DNA from: Polaribacter irgensii 23-P
GTDB lineage: Bacteria > Bacteroidota > Bacteroidia > Flavobacteriales > Flavobacteriaceae
Reading direction: 5' to 3'
Assembly (NCBI RefSeq): GCF_000153225.1
Contig: NZ_CH724148.1
Span: 500,640 to 564,639 of the forward strand
DNA length: 64,000 bases
Both the position numbers and the translations under genes were made by a program. Positions 36,215-46,828 of the stretch are shown here, piece after piece (the first letter of the stretch is position 1; every line of letters starts with the position of its first letter). The notes beneath the pieces are model-generated. The model saw only the letters and a program-made list of their open reading frames with translations, was not told where the DNA came from and ran no database searches.

Positions 36215-37840
36215 ATGTCAAGAGGATTTTTTAATGTTCCGAAAGCAGTGAACGAACCCGTAAAAGAGTATGCTCCAGGTTCTCCAGAAAGAGAACAATT
36301 ATTAGCAACTTACAAAGAAATGTTCAACAGCAATATTGATGTGCCGATGCATATTAATGGAGAAGAAGTTCGAACAGGAAATACGAAAAATATTACACCT
36401 CCTCATGACCATCAACATGTTGTTGGGCAATACCATACTGCAGATAAAACGCACGTAGATAGCGCAATTTCTACTGCTTTGGCAGCAAGACAAGCTTGGT
36501 CTCGCGTGAGCTGGACAGAACGTGCTACTATTTTCTTGAAAGCTGCTGAACTATTGGCAGGACCTTACAGAGCTCGCATGAATGCTGCAACCATGATTGG
36601 TCAGTCTAAAAATGTACACCAAGCAGAAATAGATGCCGCTTGTGAAACCATCGATTTTTTGCGTTTCAATGTACAATACATGATCGATATTTTTAAAGAT
36701 CAGCCTGCATCTTCACCAGGAATTTGGAACAGAGTTGAGTACAGACCTTTAGAAGGATTTGTATACGCAATCTCTCCTTTTAACTTTACGGCCATTGCCG
36801 CCAACCTACCTGCTTCTGCAGCAATGATGGGGAATGTTGTTGTTTGGAAACCTTCTGATCATCAAGCATATTCTGCACAAGTAATTGTAGATTTATTCAA
36901 AGAAGCTGGTTTGCCAGATGGTGTTATAAATGTAGTGTACGGAGATCCGGTAATGATTTCTGATACTGTTTTAGCTTCTAGAGATTTCTCTGGATTACAC
37001 TTTACAGGTTCTACACATGTTTTCAAAAACTTATGGCAACAAATAGGAAACAACATTCATAACTATAAGACATATCCAAGAATTGTTGGAGAAACTGGTG
37101 GAAAAGATTTTATCTGGGTACACAATTCTTCAAACCCAATACAGGTTGCTACTGCAATCGTAAGGGGAACTTTTGAATATCAAGGTCAGAAATGTTCTGC
37201 TGCTTCAAGATCTTACATTCCTGCATCGTTGTGGGAAGAAGTTAAAAAACACGTGATAGCACAAACAAAGGATATTAAAATGGGCTCTCCTGAAGACACC
37301 AATAACTTTGTAAACGCGGTAATACACGAAGCTTCTTTTGATAAAATTGCAAGTTTTATTGACGCTGCAAAAACAGATGCAGATGTAGAAATTATTGTAG
37401 GTGGAAATCACGACAAATCTATTGGCTATTTTATCGAGCCTACTGTAATTGTAGCAAAATCTCCAACATATGCAACGATGACAACAGAGTTATTTGGACC
37501 TGTAATGACTGTTTTTGTTTACGAAGATGCAGCATGGGAAGCTTCCTTAAAATTAGTAGATGAATCTACTGAATATGGATTGACAGGAGCTATTTTTTCC
37601 AACGATAGATACATTGTAGAAAAAGCTTCTGAAGCTTTAGAAAATGCAGCTGGAAACTTTTATATCAACGACAAACCAACGGGAGCAGTAGTAGGTCAGC
37701 AACCCTTTGGAGGCGCAAGAGCTTCAGGAACAAATGACAAAGCAGGTTCTGCACAAAACTTATTGCGTTGGACATCTGCCCGTTTGATTAAAGAGACTTT
37801 TGTAACCCCTACAAATTATAAATATCCTTTTTTAGGATAA
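36215..37840 (+). CDS. pruA: L-glutamate gamma-semialdehyde dehydrogenase
   Basis: 541 aa aldehyde dehydrogenase of the 1-pyrroline-5-carboxylate type, which oxidises glutamate semialdehyde to glutamate with NAD+ in proline catabolism. Motifs are AISPFNFTAIAANLPASAA, GDPVMISD, the nucleophile region GQKCSAASRSY (catalytic Cys) and FGGARASGTNDKAG. The length and lack of a proline dehydrogenase domain show a monofunctional enzyme. Confidence 0.95.
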   Translation: MSRGFFNVPKAVNEPVKEYAPGSPEREQLLATYKEMFNSNIDVPMHINGEEVRTGNTKNITPPHDHQHVVGQYHTADKTHVDSAISTALAARQAWSRVSWTERATIFLKAAELLAGPYRARMNAATMIGQSKNVHQAEIDAACETIDFLRFNVQYMIDIFKDQPASSPGIWNRVEYRPLEGFVYAISPFNFTAIAANLPASAAMMGNVVVWKPSDHQAYSAQVIVDLFKEAGLPDGVINVVYGDPVMISDTVLASRDFSGLHFTGSTHVFKNLWQQIGNNIHNYKTYPRIVGETGGKDFIWVHNSSNPIQVATAIVRGTFEYQGQKCSAASRSYIPASLWEEVKKHVIAQTKDIKMGSPEDTNNFVNAVIHEASFDKIASFIDAAKTDADVEIIVGGNHDKSIGYFIEPTVIVAKSPTYATMTTELFGPVMTVFVYEDAAWEASLKLVDESTEYGLTGAIFSNDRYIVEKASEALENAAGNFYINDKPTGAVVGQQPFGGARASGTNDKAGSAQNLLRWTSARLIKETFVTPTNYKYPFLG

Positions 37841-37860
37841 TTTCAAATTAAAAAACAATA

Positions 37861-37892
37861 AAAAGCCCCCTTAAATTTGAGGGGGCTTTTTT
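37861..37892 (+). terminator. Terminator downstream of pruA
   Basis: AAAAGCCCCC and GGGGGCTTTT form a strong GC-rich stem around a 10-base loop, ending in a T run. Confidence 0.9.
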
Positions 37893-37976
37893 GGCTCTAA
37901 GAAGGTCCTTCTTTTCCTTTAACAGTATTGAATTTCAATATGTTGTATATTTAGTGGATCTAAAAAATGAAAGCCT

Positions 37977-40900
37977 ATGAAACTTTTTTTAACAAGCATT
38001 GTTATTTTTACATTGTTGACAACATCAACAACCATTTCAGCTCAAGAAACAAGATTATTGAGGGAACCTACTATTCACGGAAATCAAATTGCTTTTGCAT
38101 ATGCAGGAGATATTTGGACCACCAACTTAGCAAGCAATTTAACTACAAGGTTGACAAGCACCTCGGCAAAAGAGAGCAATCCTCAGATATCTCCTAATGG
38201 AAAATGGATCACATTTTCATCGAATAAATCGGGTATTCTTTCTGTATATATTGTCGCAATTACTGGAGGTGAAGCCAAAAGATTAACGTGGCATACAAGT
38301 GAAAATATTGCCAGAGGTTGGACAAATGATGGAGAAAATGTATTGTTTGCGTCCAATAGAAACACTGCCCCAAGCAACTTTAATCGTTTGTACACAATAC
38401 CTGCAAATGGAGGCCCTGCAATAAAACTATTTGAGCAATGGGCAACTTCTGGCTCGTATGCTGGAGACGGAAAACAGATGGTAATCGATAAAATGAGACG
38501 TTGGGATGAAGAGTGGAGAGATTATCGCGGTGGACAAAACACCCCTTTAATAATTATCGATTTAAAAACACTAAAAGAAACATTATTACCAAATAACAAA
38601 ACTACAGACAAACAACCGCTATGGTTAGGAGATCATGTCTATTTCTTATCAGACAGAACGCATACCTCAAATGTTTGGTCCTACAACACAAAGACCAACG
38701 TTTTAAAACAAATTACCGCATTTAAGGGCACCGCAGTAAAATCTTTAAGTGGCCATCAGAATACCATCATTTTTGAACAAGCAGGCTATTTGCATACGTT
38801 GGACCTTAAAACAAACAACACCAAACGTTTAAAAATAAATATCACTGGAGACTTCCCTTGGACAGCAATAAAATGGGAAAATGTAAATGATCGCATAACG
38901 TATGCAAGCATTTCTCCAAATGGAAAAAGAGTTGTGATGTCTTCTCGTGGAGACATTTTTACAAACCCCATAGAGTTTGGAGATTCAAGAAATATTACAC
39001 ACAGTTCAGATGCCGCAGATAGAGCCGCAATCTGGTCTCCAAAAGGCGATAAAATTGCCTGGTTTTCTGACGCTGACGGAAAAGGATATGCTTTACACTT
39101 AACCAATCAAGACGGAACAGCAAAAACAGAAATCATCTCTATTGGAATTTCAAAAATGGCTTGGGAGCCAAATTGGTCTCCAGATGGAAAATACATTTCT
39201 TTTGTAGATGACGATACCCGTATCAGAATTGTAGCCTTAAAGGAAAAAACTATTAAAACTATTGACAATGCGGGCAAAAACTTAGAACGAGGTCGTATGG
39301 GAATTACTTGGTCTCCAGATTCAAACTGGCTGGCCTATGCAAAGTCAGGTGACAACAGTTTAAAACAAATTAAAATCTGGTCTGCCGTTACAAATAAGAC
39401 AACCGCTATTACAGATCCTTTTGCCGATTCATTTTCTCCTGCTTGGGATTTAGATCACAAACACTTGTACTTTTTAGCAAGTACAGATGTTGCACTTGGT
39501 TCTGGCTGGGCGAATACAAGCGCAATGACTGCAACCCCAAATTACGCAGCATATGTTATCAACCTTGTAGAAAAAGATGCTTCTCCTTTTAAACTAAAAA
39601 GCGACGAAGAAATCATAAAGAAAGAAAAAACAAAAAGCGAAAAAAAGGGCACAAAAGACAGCAAAGAAAAAGAGAATGCAGCAACAAAAGAAAAGAAAGT
39701 AATCATTGATTTTAAAGGTATTTCCCGCAGGATAATGGCACTTCCTTTAAAAGGAAACTATCGCAATCTTTTTGCAGGACCTCCTGGTTTTGTGTTTATC
39801 GCAGAAGGAACTACTCTTCATAAATTTAATTTGAAAAAATTAGAAGCAAAAGAGTTTGGTAAAAAGCTGCGTGTATCCGGGGTTTCTTATAATGGGAAAC
39901 ACATGCTTCTAAAAGCTGGTAAAAATTGGAAGGTTTTAGAAACTACTGCATCCGACACAAAAAAAGCAAAGACCTTAAAGCTGGACTTTAACATGAAATT
40001 GAATCGTTTGAAAGAATGGAATCAAATATTTGAAGAAGCCTGGCGCTATGAGCGCGATTATTTTTATGACCCAAACATGCATGGAAGAGATTGGGACGCA
40101 GTGTACAAAAGATATGCGCCATTAATGCCATTTGTAAAACACCGCGCGGACTTGAATTATGTTTTAGATCAGGTAAATGGTGAATTGTCTGTAGGACACA
40201 GTTTTGTCAGGGGTGGAGACTTTCCTGAGCTCGCAACAGCGACTGGAGGACTACTAGGAGCAGATTTTGTTGCTAAAAAAGGGAAATGGAAAATCAACCG
40301 CATCTATACTTCAGAAAGTTGGAATCCTGGTTTAAATGGACCTTTAGATCAACCAGGAATGAAAATTAAAGAAGGATACTATTTGGTTGGAATTAACCAT
40401 CAAGAAATTTCTGCAGAGGAAAATCTCTATGAACATTTAGATGGAACCGCAGAGAACCAAACCACGTTGCACATAAACTCTAAACCCACTTTTAAAGATG
40501 CTTGGAAAGTAGTGGTAAAGCCCATTAAAAGCGAAAACTCGTTGCGCCAAAGGACCTGGGTAGAAGATAACAGAAGAAAAGTAGACGCGCTTTCTGGGGG
40601 AAGATTGGGCTATATTTGGGTACCTAATACTGGCGGACCTGGATTTGTGTCTTTCAATAGGTATTTCTTTGCACAGCAAGATAAAGAAGGCGCTGTTATA
40701 GATGAGCGATTTAATGGGGGTGGTTTGTTAGACGATTATATGGTCGATTTACTGACCCGCAAACCAAGAGCGGCTTTGACAAATGAAGTTCCCAATGGAA
40801 AACCAATGCGTCTGCCTGCAGGAATTATGGGACCAAAAGTACTATTGATAAATGAACTTGCAGGTTCCGGTGGCGATTTCTTTCCTTGGGTCTTTAGACA

Positions 40901-41216
40901 GCAAAAAGCGGGTTTGCTGATTGGAGCGACCACTTGGGGCGGATTGGTGAAATCTTCCACACATTACAGACTCATTGATGGAGGTTCTTTAACAGCTCCA
41001 GACAATGCCGTTTTTGATCCTGTTAAAAATGAATGGGTTGCAGAAAACAAAGGAGTTGCTCCAGACATTGCAATACGACAAAATGCGAAAGCATTAGAAT
41101 TAGGAAATGATCCTCAATTAGAAAGAGCAGTAATTGAGCTGTTGAAACAATTGAAAGGAACTAAAAAGGCAACCATTACCCCACCTTCATTTCCAAAACC
41201 AACAAGAACAAACTAA
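37977..41216 (+). CDS. Tricorn-like S41 peptidase
   Basis: 1079 aa with a signal peptide (LFLTSIVIFTLLTTSTTISAQ). Residues about 30-520 are a beta-propeller with PD40-type repeats (for example WSPKGDKIAWFSDADGKG, WSPDGKYISFVDDD, WSPDSNWLAYAKSG); a Lys/Glu-rich hinge lies near 540-580; then a second propeller segment, a helical N-lobe (EEAWRYERDYFYDPNMHGRD), a PDZ-like region and the S41 catalytic core with the nucleophile in LINELAGSGGDFFPW. Bacterial tricorn-core homologues are exported proteins that degrade peptides. The start ATG at 37977 opens the signal peptide directly. Confidence 0.92.
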   Translation: MKLFLTSIVIFTLLTTSTTISAQETRLLREPTIHGNQIAFAYAGDIWTTNLASNLTTRLTSTSAKESNPQISPNGKWITFSSNKSGILSVYIVAITGGEAKRLTWHTSENIARGWTNDGENVLFASNRNTAPSNFNRLYTIPANGGPAIKLFEQWATSGSYAGDGKQMVIDKMRRWDEEWRDYRGGQNTPLIIIDLKTLKETLLPNNKTTDKQPLWLGDHVYFLSDRTHTSNVWSYNTKTNVLKQITAFKGTAVKSLSGHQNTIIFEQAGYLHTLDLKTNNTKRLKINITGDFPWTAIKWENVNDRITYASISPNGKRVVMSSRGDIFTNPIEFGDSRNITHSSDAADRAAIWSPKGDKIAWFSDADGKGYALHLTNQDGTAKTEIISIGISKMAWEPNWSPDGKYISFVDDDTRIRIVALKEKTIKTIDNAGKNLERGRMGITWSPDSNWLAYAKSGDNSLKQIKIWSAVTNKTTAITDPFADSFSPAWDLDHKHLYFLASTDVALGSGWANTSAMTATPNYAAYVINLVEKDASPFKLKSDEEIIKKEKTKSEKKGTKDSKEKENAATKEKKVIIDFKGISRRIMALPLKGNYRNLFAGPPGFVFIAEGTTLHKFNLKKLEAKEFGKKLRVSGVSYNGKHMLLKAGKNWKVLETTASDTKKAKTLKLDFNMKLNRLKEWNQIFEEAWRYERDYFYDPNMHGRDWDAVYKRYAPLMPFVKHRADLNYVLDQVNGELSVGHSFVRGGDFPELATATGGLLGADFVAKKGKWKINRIYTSESWNPGLNGPLDQPGMKIKEGYYLVGINHQEISAEENLYEHLDGTAENQTTLHINSKPTFKDAWKVVVKPIKSENSLRQRTWVEDNRRKVDALSGGRLGYIWVPNTGGPGFVSFNRYFFAQQDKEGAVIDERFNGGGLLDDYMVDLLTRKPRAALTNEVPNGKPMRLPAGIMGPKVLLINELAGSGGDFFPWVFRQQKAGLLIGATTWGGLVKSSTHYRLIDGGSLTAPDNAVFDPVKNEWVAENKGVAPDIAIRQNAKALELGNDPQLERAVIELLKQLKGTKKATITPPSFPKPTRTN

Positions 41217-41553
41217 GTTTTTACAAATCCTCGCCTTAAATGACAAAGCGAGGATTTGTATTAATTCGCTACTTTAGAGCGCATATTGTTTGAAAATAAA
41301 CTTTTTGGAAAAATATCAAATTTGAGTGATGGTTCTAAATTGTGAGATTTTATAATGGCTCGAATGCAAAAAACAAAGTGAAGATCTTTGTAACGCTAAT
41401 TGAATTCTGCATCTGCATGTTTCGTCATTGCCAATGAGTTTACGCTTGCTCCACAGAAATTCCTACATCAGTTTTTTTTGCAAATTAAGCCTCAAATAAC
41501 GCCACTTTTGAGATACAAAACCCAATTAACAGCTATAATATAGGCACACAGAC
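41217..41553. other. Intergenic region between S41 peptidase and lipoprotein
   Basis: 337 bp between convergent genes. Apart from the hairpin at 41223-41259, nothing recognisable is seen. Confidence 0.5.
41223..41259. terminator. Hairpin downstream of the S41 peptidase
   Basis: ACAAATCCTCGC (41223-41234) and its exact complement GCGAGGATTTGT (41248-41259) form a 12-bp stem with a 13-base loop, right after the stop of the peptidase gene. No long T run follows, so it may be a terminator or mRNA-end stabiliser. Confidence 0.6.
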
Positions 41554-42234
41554 TTAGTTAACGCTAAAAGTAAAGAATTGCCCAATAGATTTTGCACCAG
41601 CACTATCCGTAACATTTACCTTCCATGAATATGTTTTTCCAGATGCCACAGAAACAGCATAGGTTTCTAAAGAAAGTTCACTCTCTAATAAATTTAATGC
41701 CGTACCCTCACCAAAAAACAACTCATACGTTAAGGTATCCTCTGTATTTGTATCAGCTCCTTCCCAAACTAAAGCGACACTTCCGGCACTAACGCTCGTA
41801 TTATTTTCAGGAGCTTTTAAATCAGCCATAAAGGGAGCATAATTAGTGACTCCATCTCCTTTTGTGAAAAAAGCAAACACAGAGGAATTACTAGCTTGAT
41901 TGTTATCTATATCTACTGCATTTACCTGCCAATAAAATGCGGTAGCTTTCTCTAAAGTCAATGAAGTTTCACTTATACTAACAGTTCTGTTTTCTATAAC
42001 ATCTGTTAACTGCCTGTCTTTTGCAATTATAATATTATAGCGTATTGAATCCTTTTCTGGATCTGTTGCATCGGTCCATTCAAAAGATATGCTATTCTCA
42101 ATACAAAGTAAATCTTGTGTCGGGAACGTCAACTGAACTGCACTTGGAGGTTGATTTACTGGCGCTTCCTTAGAACAACTTACAGCTAAAAAGCAAAGAC
42201 TACACAGGTTTAAGATCATTATTATTTTTCTCAT
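41554..42234 (-). CDS. Lipoprotein with fibronectin-like domains
   Basis: 226 aa. Lipobox FLAVSC at residues 17-22 with Cys22 as the probable lipidation site, so it should be membrane-bound. Two repeats of about 95 residues follow, each with PxxVQLTFPTQ / LKAPENNTSVSAG openings and FEWTDATDPEKDSIRYNI / LVWEGADTNTEDTLTYEL cores, i.e. fibronectin-III-like sandwiches. Its ATG overlaps the stop of the metalloprotease gene (TAATG), suggesting joint translation and function. Confidence 0.85.
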   Translation of the reverse strand: MRKIIMILNLCSLCFLAVSCSKEAPVNQPPSAVQLTFPTQDLLCIENSISFEWTDATDPEKDSIRYNIIIAKDRQLTDVIENRTVSISETSLTLEKATAFYWQVNAVDIDNNQASNSSVFAFFTKGDGVTNYAPFMADLKAPENNTSVSAGSVALVWEGADTNTEDTLTYELFFGEGTALNLLESELSLETYAVSVASGKTYSWKVNVTDSAGAKSIGQFFTFSVN

Positions 42235-45200
42235 TATTTTAATATTTTAATAGCTTTTGAAGTTATTGGTGATTTTAAAATATAAATACCTTTTTCAAAG
42301 TTTTGAAACGGAATAGACATTGAATTATCTTCGATATTCACCATTTTCTTAAAGACTAATTTTCCGTTTATATCAAAAATTATTATTTCTATTTTAGTTT
42401 CCTCTATTCCCAAAGGGAGCAATAATTCTATCGCGTCCGCTACTGGATTCTGTAATAACAATACGGAACCTATTGTTGTTTTAAAAACTCCTTCACAATC
42501 TTTAGCAGATTTTACCTTTAAGATACCTCCTTGATCCAACTCAATCTCAAAACTTTTTTCGGTGGATGTTCTTAATAATTTGTTATTTAAAAAAACACTA
42601 AAAGGAGCGGTACCCTTGTCAATATTAAAGGAATAGGTGTTTGAATTTTTGCCTGCATTTGCCTTCAAAGATATCGGCTGAGATTCGACAATTTCAACTT
42701 CAAAACACTGCGTATAACTTAACTCAATTGTTTCTACGCAAACTTCGTATAACCCTGGATCTAAACCTGTAAACACTTGACTAGAGTCATTTATTTGAGA
42801 GGTAACACTTGTCGAAGAGTTTGTTAATGTCACTGTATAGTCAAAGAAGCTTTGTGCAACATTCACTGTTACAATACCATCATTTTCATCTACACATGTT
42901 TCTGATGTCGTTTGTAAAGAAACATTCTTGGAATCTATTACTGGTTCTTTCACTGTAATAGAATAATCTTCCGTTTCTCCATATTCGCTTATGTGATCGG
43001 CATCGCAAGCACCCTCTCCAAAACCGGTATTAGGGTCGTCGTATGCTATCAAAACACGCATTCTTGTTTTCCCTAATTTTGCATCTACAGGCACTTTTAC
43101 AGAAAATGTTGCTGTTGCAATATCTTCTACTCTTGATCCTAAATCATACCTTTCATTTGTTTTATTAAAAACAAAATCTTGATTCCAATCGATAAAAACA
43201 TAACAATGGTCTTGAAAACCATCAGTATCAAAAGTCACACTTATAGTGTGATTAATGTTTCTAAAAACCTCTGTATCTATAGCTGTAAAATCTTGATACC
43301 CGTCAACAGTGTCATTATTCGAGTTGTTATTTATTGCGTTAAAAGTAACATTCAGAATATGCTCTGCACCCCCAGCATCATTTGTAAATGTCGAGGCACA
43401 GTAAGAAGGTGTTGCTGTTGTAAAACTGAACACGTTAGAAAAGGAACCTTCGTTGCAACTATTTTTAGCTTTTACCCTCCAATAATAAAGTGTACTTCCG
43501 GATAAATTGGTCGCATTGTATGCATTTGTAGTTGGTTCTCCGTTAGATACAACAGTGGTAAAAGCCGCATCACTTGCGATTTCAACAATATAAGAACTTG
43601 CATTTGTTTCTTCTTGCCATGTTACTATTTCTGAGGGTGCAATACCGGTCTCTCCATTTGATGGAGAGACCAAGGTCACTGTTCCTAAATTCGAAGCTGT
43701 AATACTTAATTTAACAGCTATATTTTGATTTACACTTGTACTATTTCCTTGCAGGTTTATGGTATAATCTTGCGCTGTTGTTCCGTCTAAATTAGAAACT
43801 GACATTACAACATCTCCATCTTCATTAATTGTTAGAGGACTAAACGTTACTGAGGAACCGGCAGGTTGACCAGTTGCTTCAAAGGAAACGGTTTCTGTAA
43901 AACCATTAATGAAATCTAAATTCAACGTATAATCTACTGCTTGATCTCCTGAATTACATGCAAACAAATCTCCGGTTGTATTCTTTAGAACAAAAGAAGG
44001 TATTGTCGATTGGATTTCAAAATTTACAGCATTTACATTATAAAAAATATTATCTGCAGCTTCTACCATAATTCTGGCCTTAGTAGTCACATTATTGGGT
44101 ACAATGATGTTTTCAGAACCATCATTTGATATGTTTTCTGCCAATATTATTGGAAAAGTTATACCTCCGTCTTCAGATAATTTAATTGTAATACTTTGAC
44201 AATTAATTGGAGTTTCGTCTGTAGTTCCTTTATCCCAATTGATCGTTTCTGTAGCTCCTGCATTCCAAATTATTGCAGTATTCTGAGAAGTAACTGTAAA
44301 TGCATCTGCATCTACAATAGTAACTTCCATATCATCCCTAGAATTTGCGCCTCCGTCAGCATTATTATCCCGAACTAGCAAAGAAAAATTTAATGCTCTC
44401 GCAACACTGGGCAATACCTCCCACTCACTACCATTTGCACCCGAAACCACGGTTTCTAAAGCTGGAAAATATCTGTTTGGAGAAATACTTGAAGGCAGTG
44501 ATCTAAACATAGGACCCACAATGTTCGTTGCTAAAGGGGGCATTTCGGCTACTTCAGTGTCTATTTGTTCCCAATTGTAAGTCAATACATTTTCGGTATC
44601 CACATCTGTAGCAGTTCCCCTTAAAACAAATGGTGTCGATCTTGGAATCGAATAATTCACACCTGCATTTGCTATTGGAGCCGAATTACCATTAGGCACT
44701 AAAGTTGCGCAATTATCTGTATCTGCTATTAATTGTTGCATTTGTGCAATACTAACTGCGTGAAAATAGACATCACTTATCCCTTGCACATTAGGCGCAC
44801 AAATACCTGCATACCCCATAATTGTGGATGCACTTCCAGGCTCTACTGCTGTTGAATTTGTTCTGTTACAATTATCATTATTTTGAGTATGTGTAGCGCC
44901 AAATTGATGCCCAAATTCATGCGCAACAAAATCAATGTCAAACGGATCACCGATGGGTGTACTCCTCCCAGTCACTCCTCTTGCTTTTTGTCCGTCAACA
45001 CAAACCACTCCTAAGCCCGCCAAACCAGACCCACCTGTACTAAAAACATGTCCAATATCGTAATTTTCAGTGCCTATTTGCGCATCTGCAATCGCCTGCA
45101 CCTCATCTATCATAACATCTGGCTCGCCGTCTGTAATATTATCGGTGTTGGGATCTAGAAAGATTACCGCATCATTATTAGCTACCAAAAGCATTTTCAC

Positions 45201-45959
45201 TGCTAAATCCTTTTCAAAAACACCATTAACTCTTGTCATAGAAGTATTCATCGCAGATAAAACTGCTGTCTTTTTATCGGCATCACTCGCTGTAGCTGGC
45301 ACTCCTTGATTGTTTAAATGGAATTGAGCATATTCTCCACTACACACTAAAGCAAGTCTAAAAGTTCTCAGATATCCATCATTCCCAGGAGTCAATTGTC
45401 GTGAAAAAGGCGCTTGTTTTGAGGAATTCTCCCCGACGTCACAGCTAAAGGATTTAGCTTCCTCTTTTAAGTCAGAAGTTTTATAGACAATATACTTCTT
45501 GTTATCATCGGTGTAGGGATCAATATAGACGGTCTTTCCATTTGCAGCAAAAATCACGGCATGAAATCCATCGGCACCCATACTAATTTTTGCAAAGGAA
45601 GTTGGATTGGTAATACCAGTACCTCTAAATGCCTTTATCGTTGGGAATTTTACTGCTAATTCTTTCTCAAAATTAGAAGAAGATGTAATTTTAAAAGCCT
45701 CCAGAACACCCTCTGAATTTGGCAAATGCACTATTTCATTTGAAGATTTAAACTGTAAATTCATTTGACTCTCCATGCGACCTAGCTCTAATTGATACAA
45801 CAAATGCCGTGTTGGAAAATTTTTAAAGCCTCTTACTTTATTCGCTTGAAATGTATTTTTTTCTCCATCTAGTTTTTTCCATAATTCTTGCCCATTCATA
45901 TTTAACATAAAAATTAAAAAGAGCGCGCAGATAGAAAACTGAATATTATTGGATTTCAT
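42234..45959 (-). CDS. Secreted reprolysin-like metalloprotease with T9SS sorting tail
   Basis: 1241 aa, signal peptide (FSICALFLIFMLNMNGQ). The catalytic domain (about 190-420) has the zinc site HEFGHQFGATH with third ligand in a following NDNC region, and a downstream Met-turn-like MGYAG, as in metzincins of the reprolysin-like group in Bacteroidetes. After it come beta-sandwich domains, an Fn3-type domain (about 800), a GEVED-type domain (IDWNQDFVF, DHISEYGETEDYSITV) and a type A T9SS C-terminal sorting domain (LLLQNPVADAIELLLP, FDINGKLVF, NFEKGIYIL, AIKIL). It is expected to be exported by the type IX system and attached to the cell surface or released. Confidence 0.92.
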   Translation of the reverse strand: MKSNNIQFSICALFLIFMLNMNGQELWKKLDGEKNTFQANKVRGFKNFPTRHLLYQLELGRMESQMNLQFKSSNEIVHLPNSEGVLEAFKITSSSNFEKELAVKFPTIKAFRGTGITNPTSFAKISMGADGFHAVIFAANGKTVYIDPYTDDNKKYIVYKTSDLKEEAKSFSCDVGENSSKQAPFSRQLTPGNDGYLRTFRLALVCSGEYAQFHLNNQGVPATASDADKKTAVLSAMNTSMTRVNGVFEKDLAVKMLLVANNDAVIFLDPNTDNITDGEPDVMIDEVQAIADAQIGTENYDIGHVFSTGGSGLAGLGVVCVDGQKARGVTGRSTPIGDPFDIDFVAHEFGHQFGATHTQNNDNCNRTNSTAVEPGSASTIMGYAGICAPNVQGISDVYFHAVSIAQMQQLIADTDNCATLVPNGNSAPIANAGVNYSIPRSTPFVLRGTATDVDTENVLTYNWEQIDTEVAEMPPLATNIVGPMFRSLPSSISPNRYFPALETVVSGANGSEWEVLPSVARALNFSLLVRDNNADGGANSRDDMEVTIVDADAFTVTSQNTAIIWNAGATETINWDKGTTDETPINCQSITIKLSEDGGITFPIILAENISNDGSENIIVPNNVTTKARIMVEAADNIFYNVNAVNFEIQSTIPSFVLKNTTGDLFACNSGDQAVDYTLNLDFINGFTETVSFEATGQPAGSSVTFSPLTINEDGDVVMSVSNLDGTTAQDYTINLQGNSTSVNQNIAVKLSITASNLGTVTLVSPSNGETGIAPSEIVTWQEETNASSYIVEIASDAAFTTVVSNGEPTTNAYNATNLSGSTLYYWRVKAKNSCNEGSFSNVFSFTTATPSYCASTFTNDAGGAEHILNVTFNAINNNSNNDTVDGYQDFTAIDTEVFRNINHTISVTFDTDGFQDHCYVFIDWNQDFVFNKTNERYDLGSRVEDIATATFSVKVPVDAKLGKTRMRVLIAYDDPNTGFGEGACDADHISEYGETEDYSITVKEPVIDSKNVSLQTTSETCVDENDGIVTVNVAQSFFDYTVTLTNSSTSVTSQINDSSQVFTGLDPGLYEVCVETIELSYTQCFEVEIVESQPISLKANAGKNSNTYSFNIDKGTAPFSVFLNNKLLRTSTEKSFEIELDQGGILKVKSAKDCEGVFKTTIGSVLLLQNPVADAIELLLPLGIEETKIEIIIFDINGKLVFKKMVNIEDNSMSIPFQNFEKGIYILKSPITSKAIKILK

Positions 45960-46003
45960 AAAATATTTTAGGATAGTAAGATGCTCAAATATAATGAAAA
46001 ATA

Positions 46004-46011
46004 TACCTTTG
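46004..46011 (+). promoter_or_regulatory. Candidate -7 box of lipB
   Basis: TACCTTTG matches TAnnTTTG and ends 10 bp before the lipB ATG, implying a very short leader. The -33 element is not obvious. Confidence 0.35.
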
Positions 46012-46021
46012 TATTTATCGT

Positions 46022-46726
46022 ATGAATAGAAAAATACTGCTTAAAGACTTAAAAATTAAGGACTACAAGGATACTTGGGACTATCAGACAACATTACTTC
46101 AAGAAATTGTTGACGTAAAAATCTACAACCGCAGAAATAATGGAACCAAAAAAACAGATAATTATTTTTTATTTGTAGAACACCCGCATGTTTACACTTT
46201 AGGGAAAAGTGGTGACCTAAATAATTTACTGCTGACTGAAAAACAACTCGAAGAAAAAGGAGCTACTTTTTATAAAATAAATCGCGGTGGTGACATCACC
46301 TATCACGGGCCTGGACAAATTGTGGGATACCCTATTCTAGACTTAGAAAACTTTTTCACAGACATTCACAAATACCTTCGATTATTAGAAGAATCTATAA
46401 TTCTAACGATTGCAGAATATGGTTTAAAAGGGGAACGAAGTGAGGGAGAAACAGGAGTTTGGCTTGGCGTTGGAACGCCGTTTGCACGTAAAATTTGTGC
46501 GCTTGGCATTCGTTCTTCCCGCTGGGTGACCATGCATGGTTTTGCTTTAAATGTAAATACCAATTTAGGCTATTTTGACCATATAATTCCTTGTGGAATC
46601 CGTGGAAAAGCTGTGGCTTCTATGGAATCTGAATTGGGAAGAAAACTAGACATCGAAGAAGTGAAAACTAAAATATTAACTCATTTTAAAGCATCCTTCG
46701 AAATTGAACAGTTTATAACTTCATAG
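46022..46726 (+). CDS. lipB: Octanoyltransferase LipB
   Basis: 234 aa. Motifs of the lipoate-biosynthesis acyltransferase are present: HPHVYTLGKSG, RGGDITYHGPGQIVGYPI, LHGFALNVN-like and IPCGIRGKAVASM with the catalytic Cys. It transfers octanoyl from acyl-carrier protein to lipoyl domains of dehydrogenase complexes. Divergent from the metalloprotease gene 62 bp away. Confidence 0.96.
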   Translation: MNRKILLKDLKIKDYKDTWDYQTTLLQEIVDVKIYNRRNNGTKKTDNYFLFVEHPHVYTLGKSGDLNNLLLTEKQLEEKGATFYKINRGGDITYHGPGQIVGYPILDLENFFTDIHKYLRLLEESIILTIAEYGLKGERSEGETGVWLGVGTPFARKICALGIRSSRWVTMHGFALNVNTNLGYFDHIIPCGIRGKAVASMESELGRKLDIEEVKTKILTHFKASFEIEQFITS

Positions 46727-46828
46727 AAAAGAAAGGATCTCAGATTGTAAAGCACCTAAAAATGCGCTCGGTAAAAATTCGTTTTTTACTGCATGACACT
46801 TGTGAATCCAAAGCCCTCGCAAACGTTT

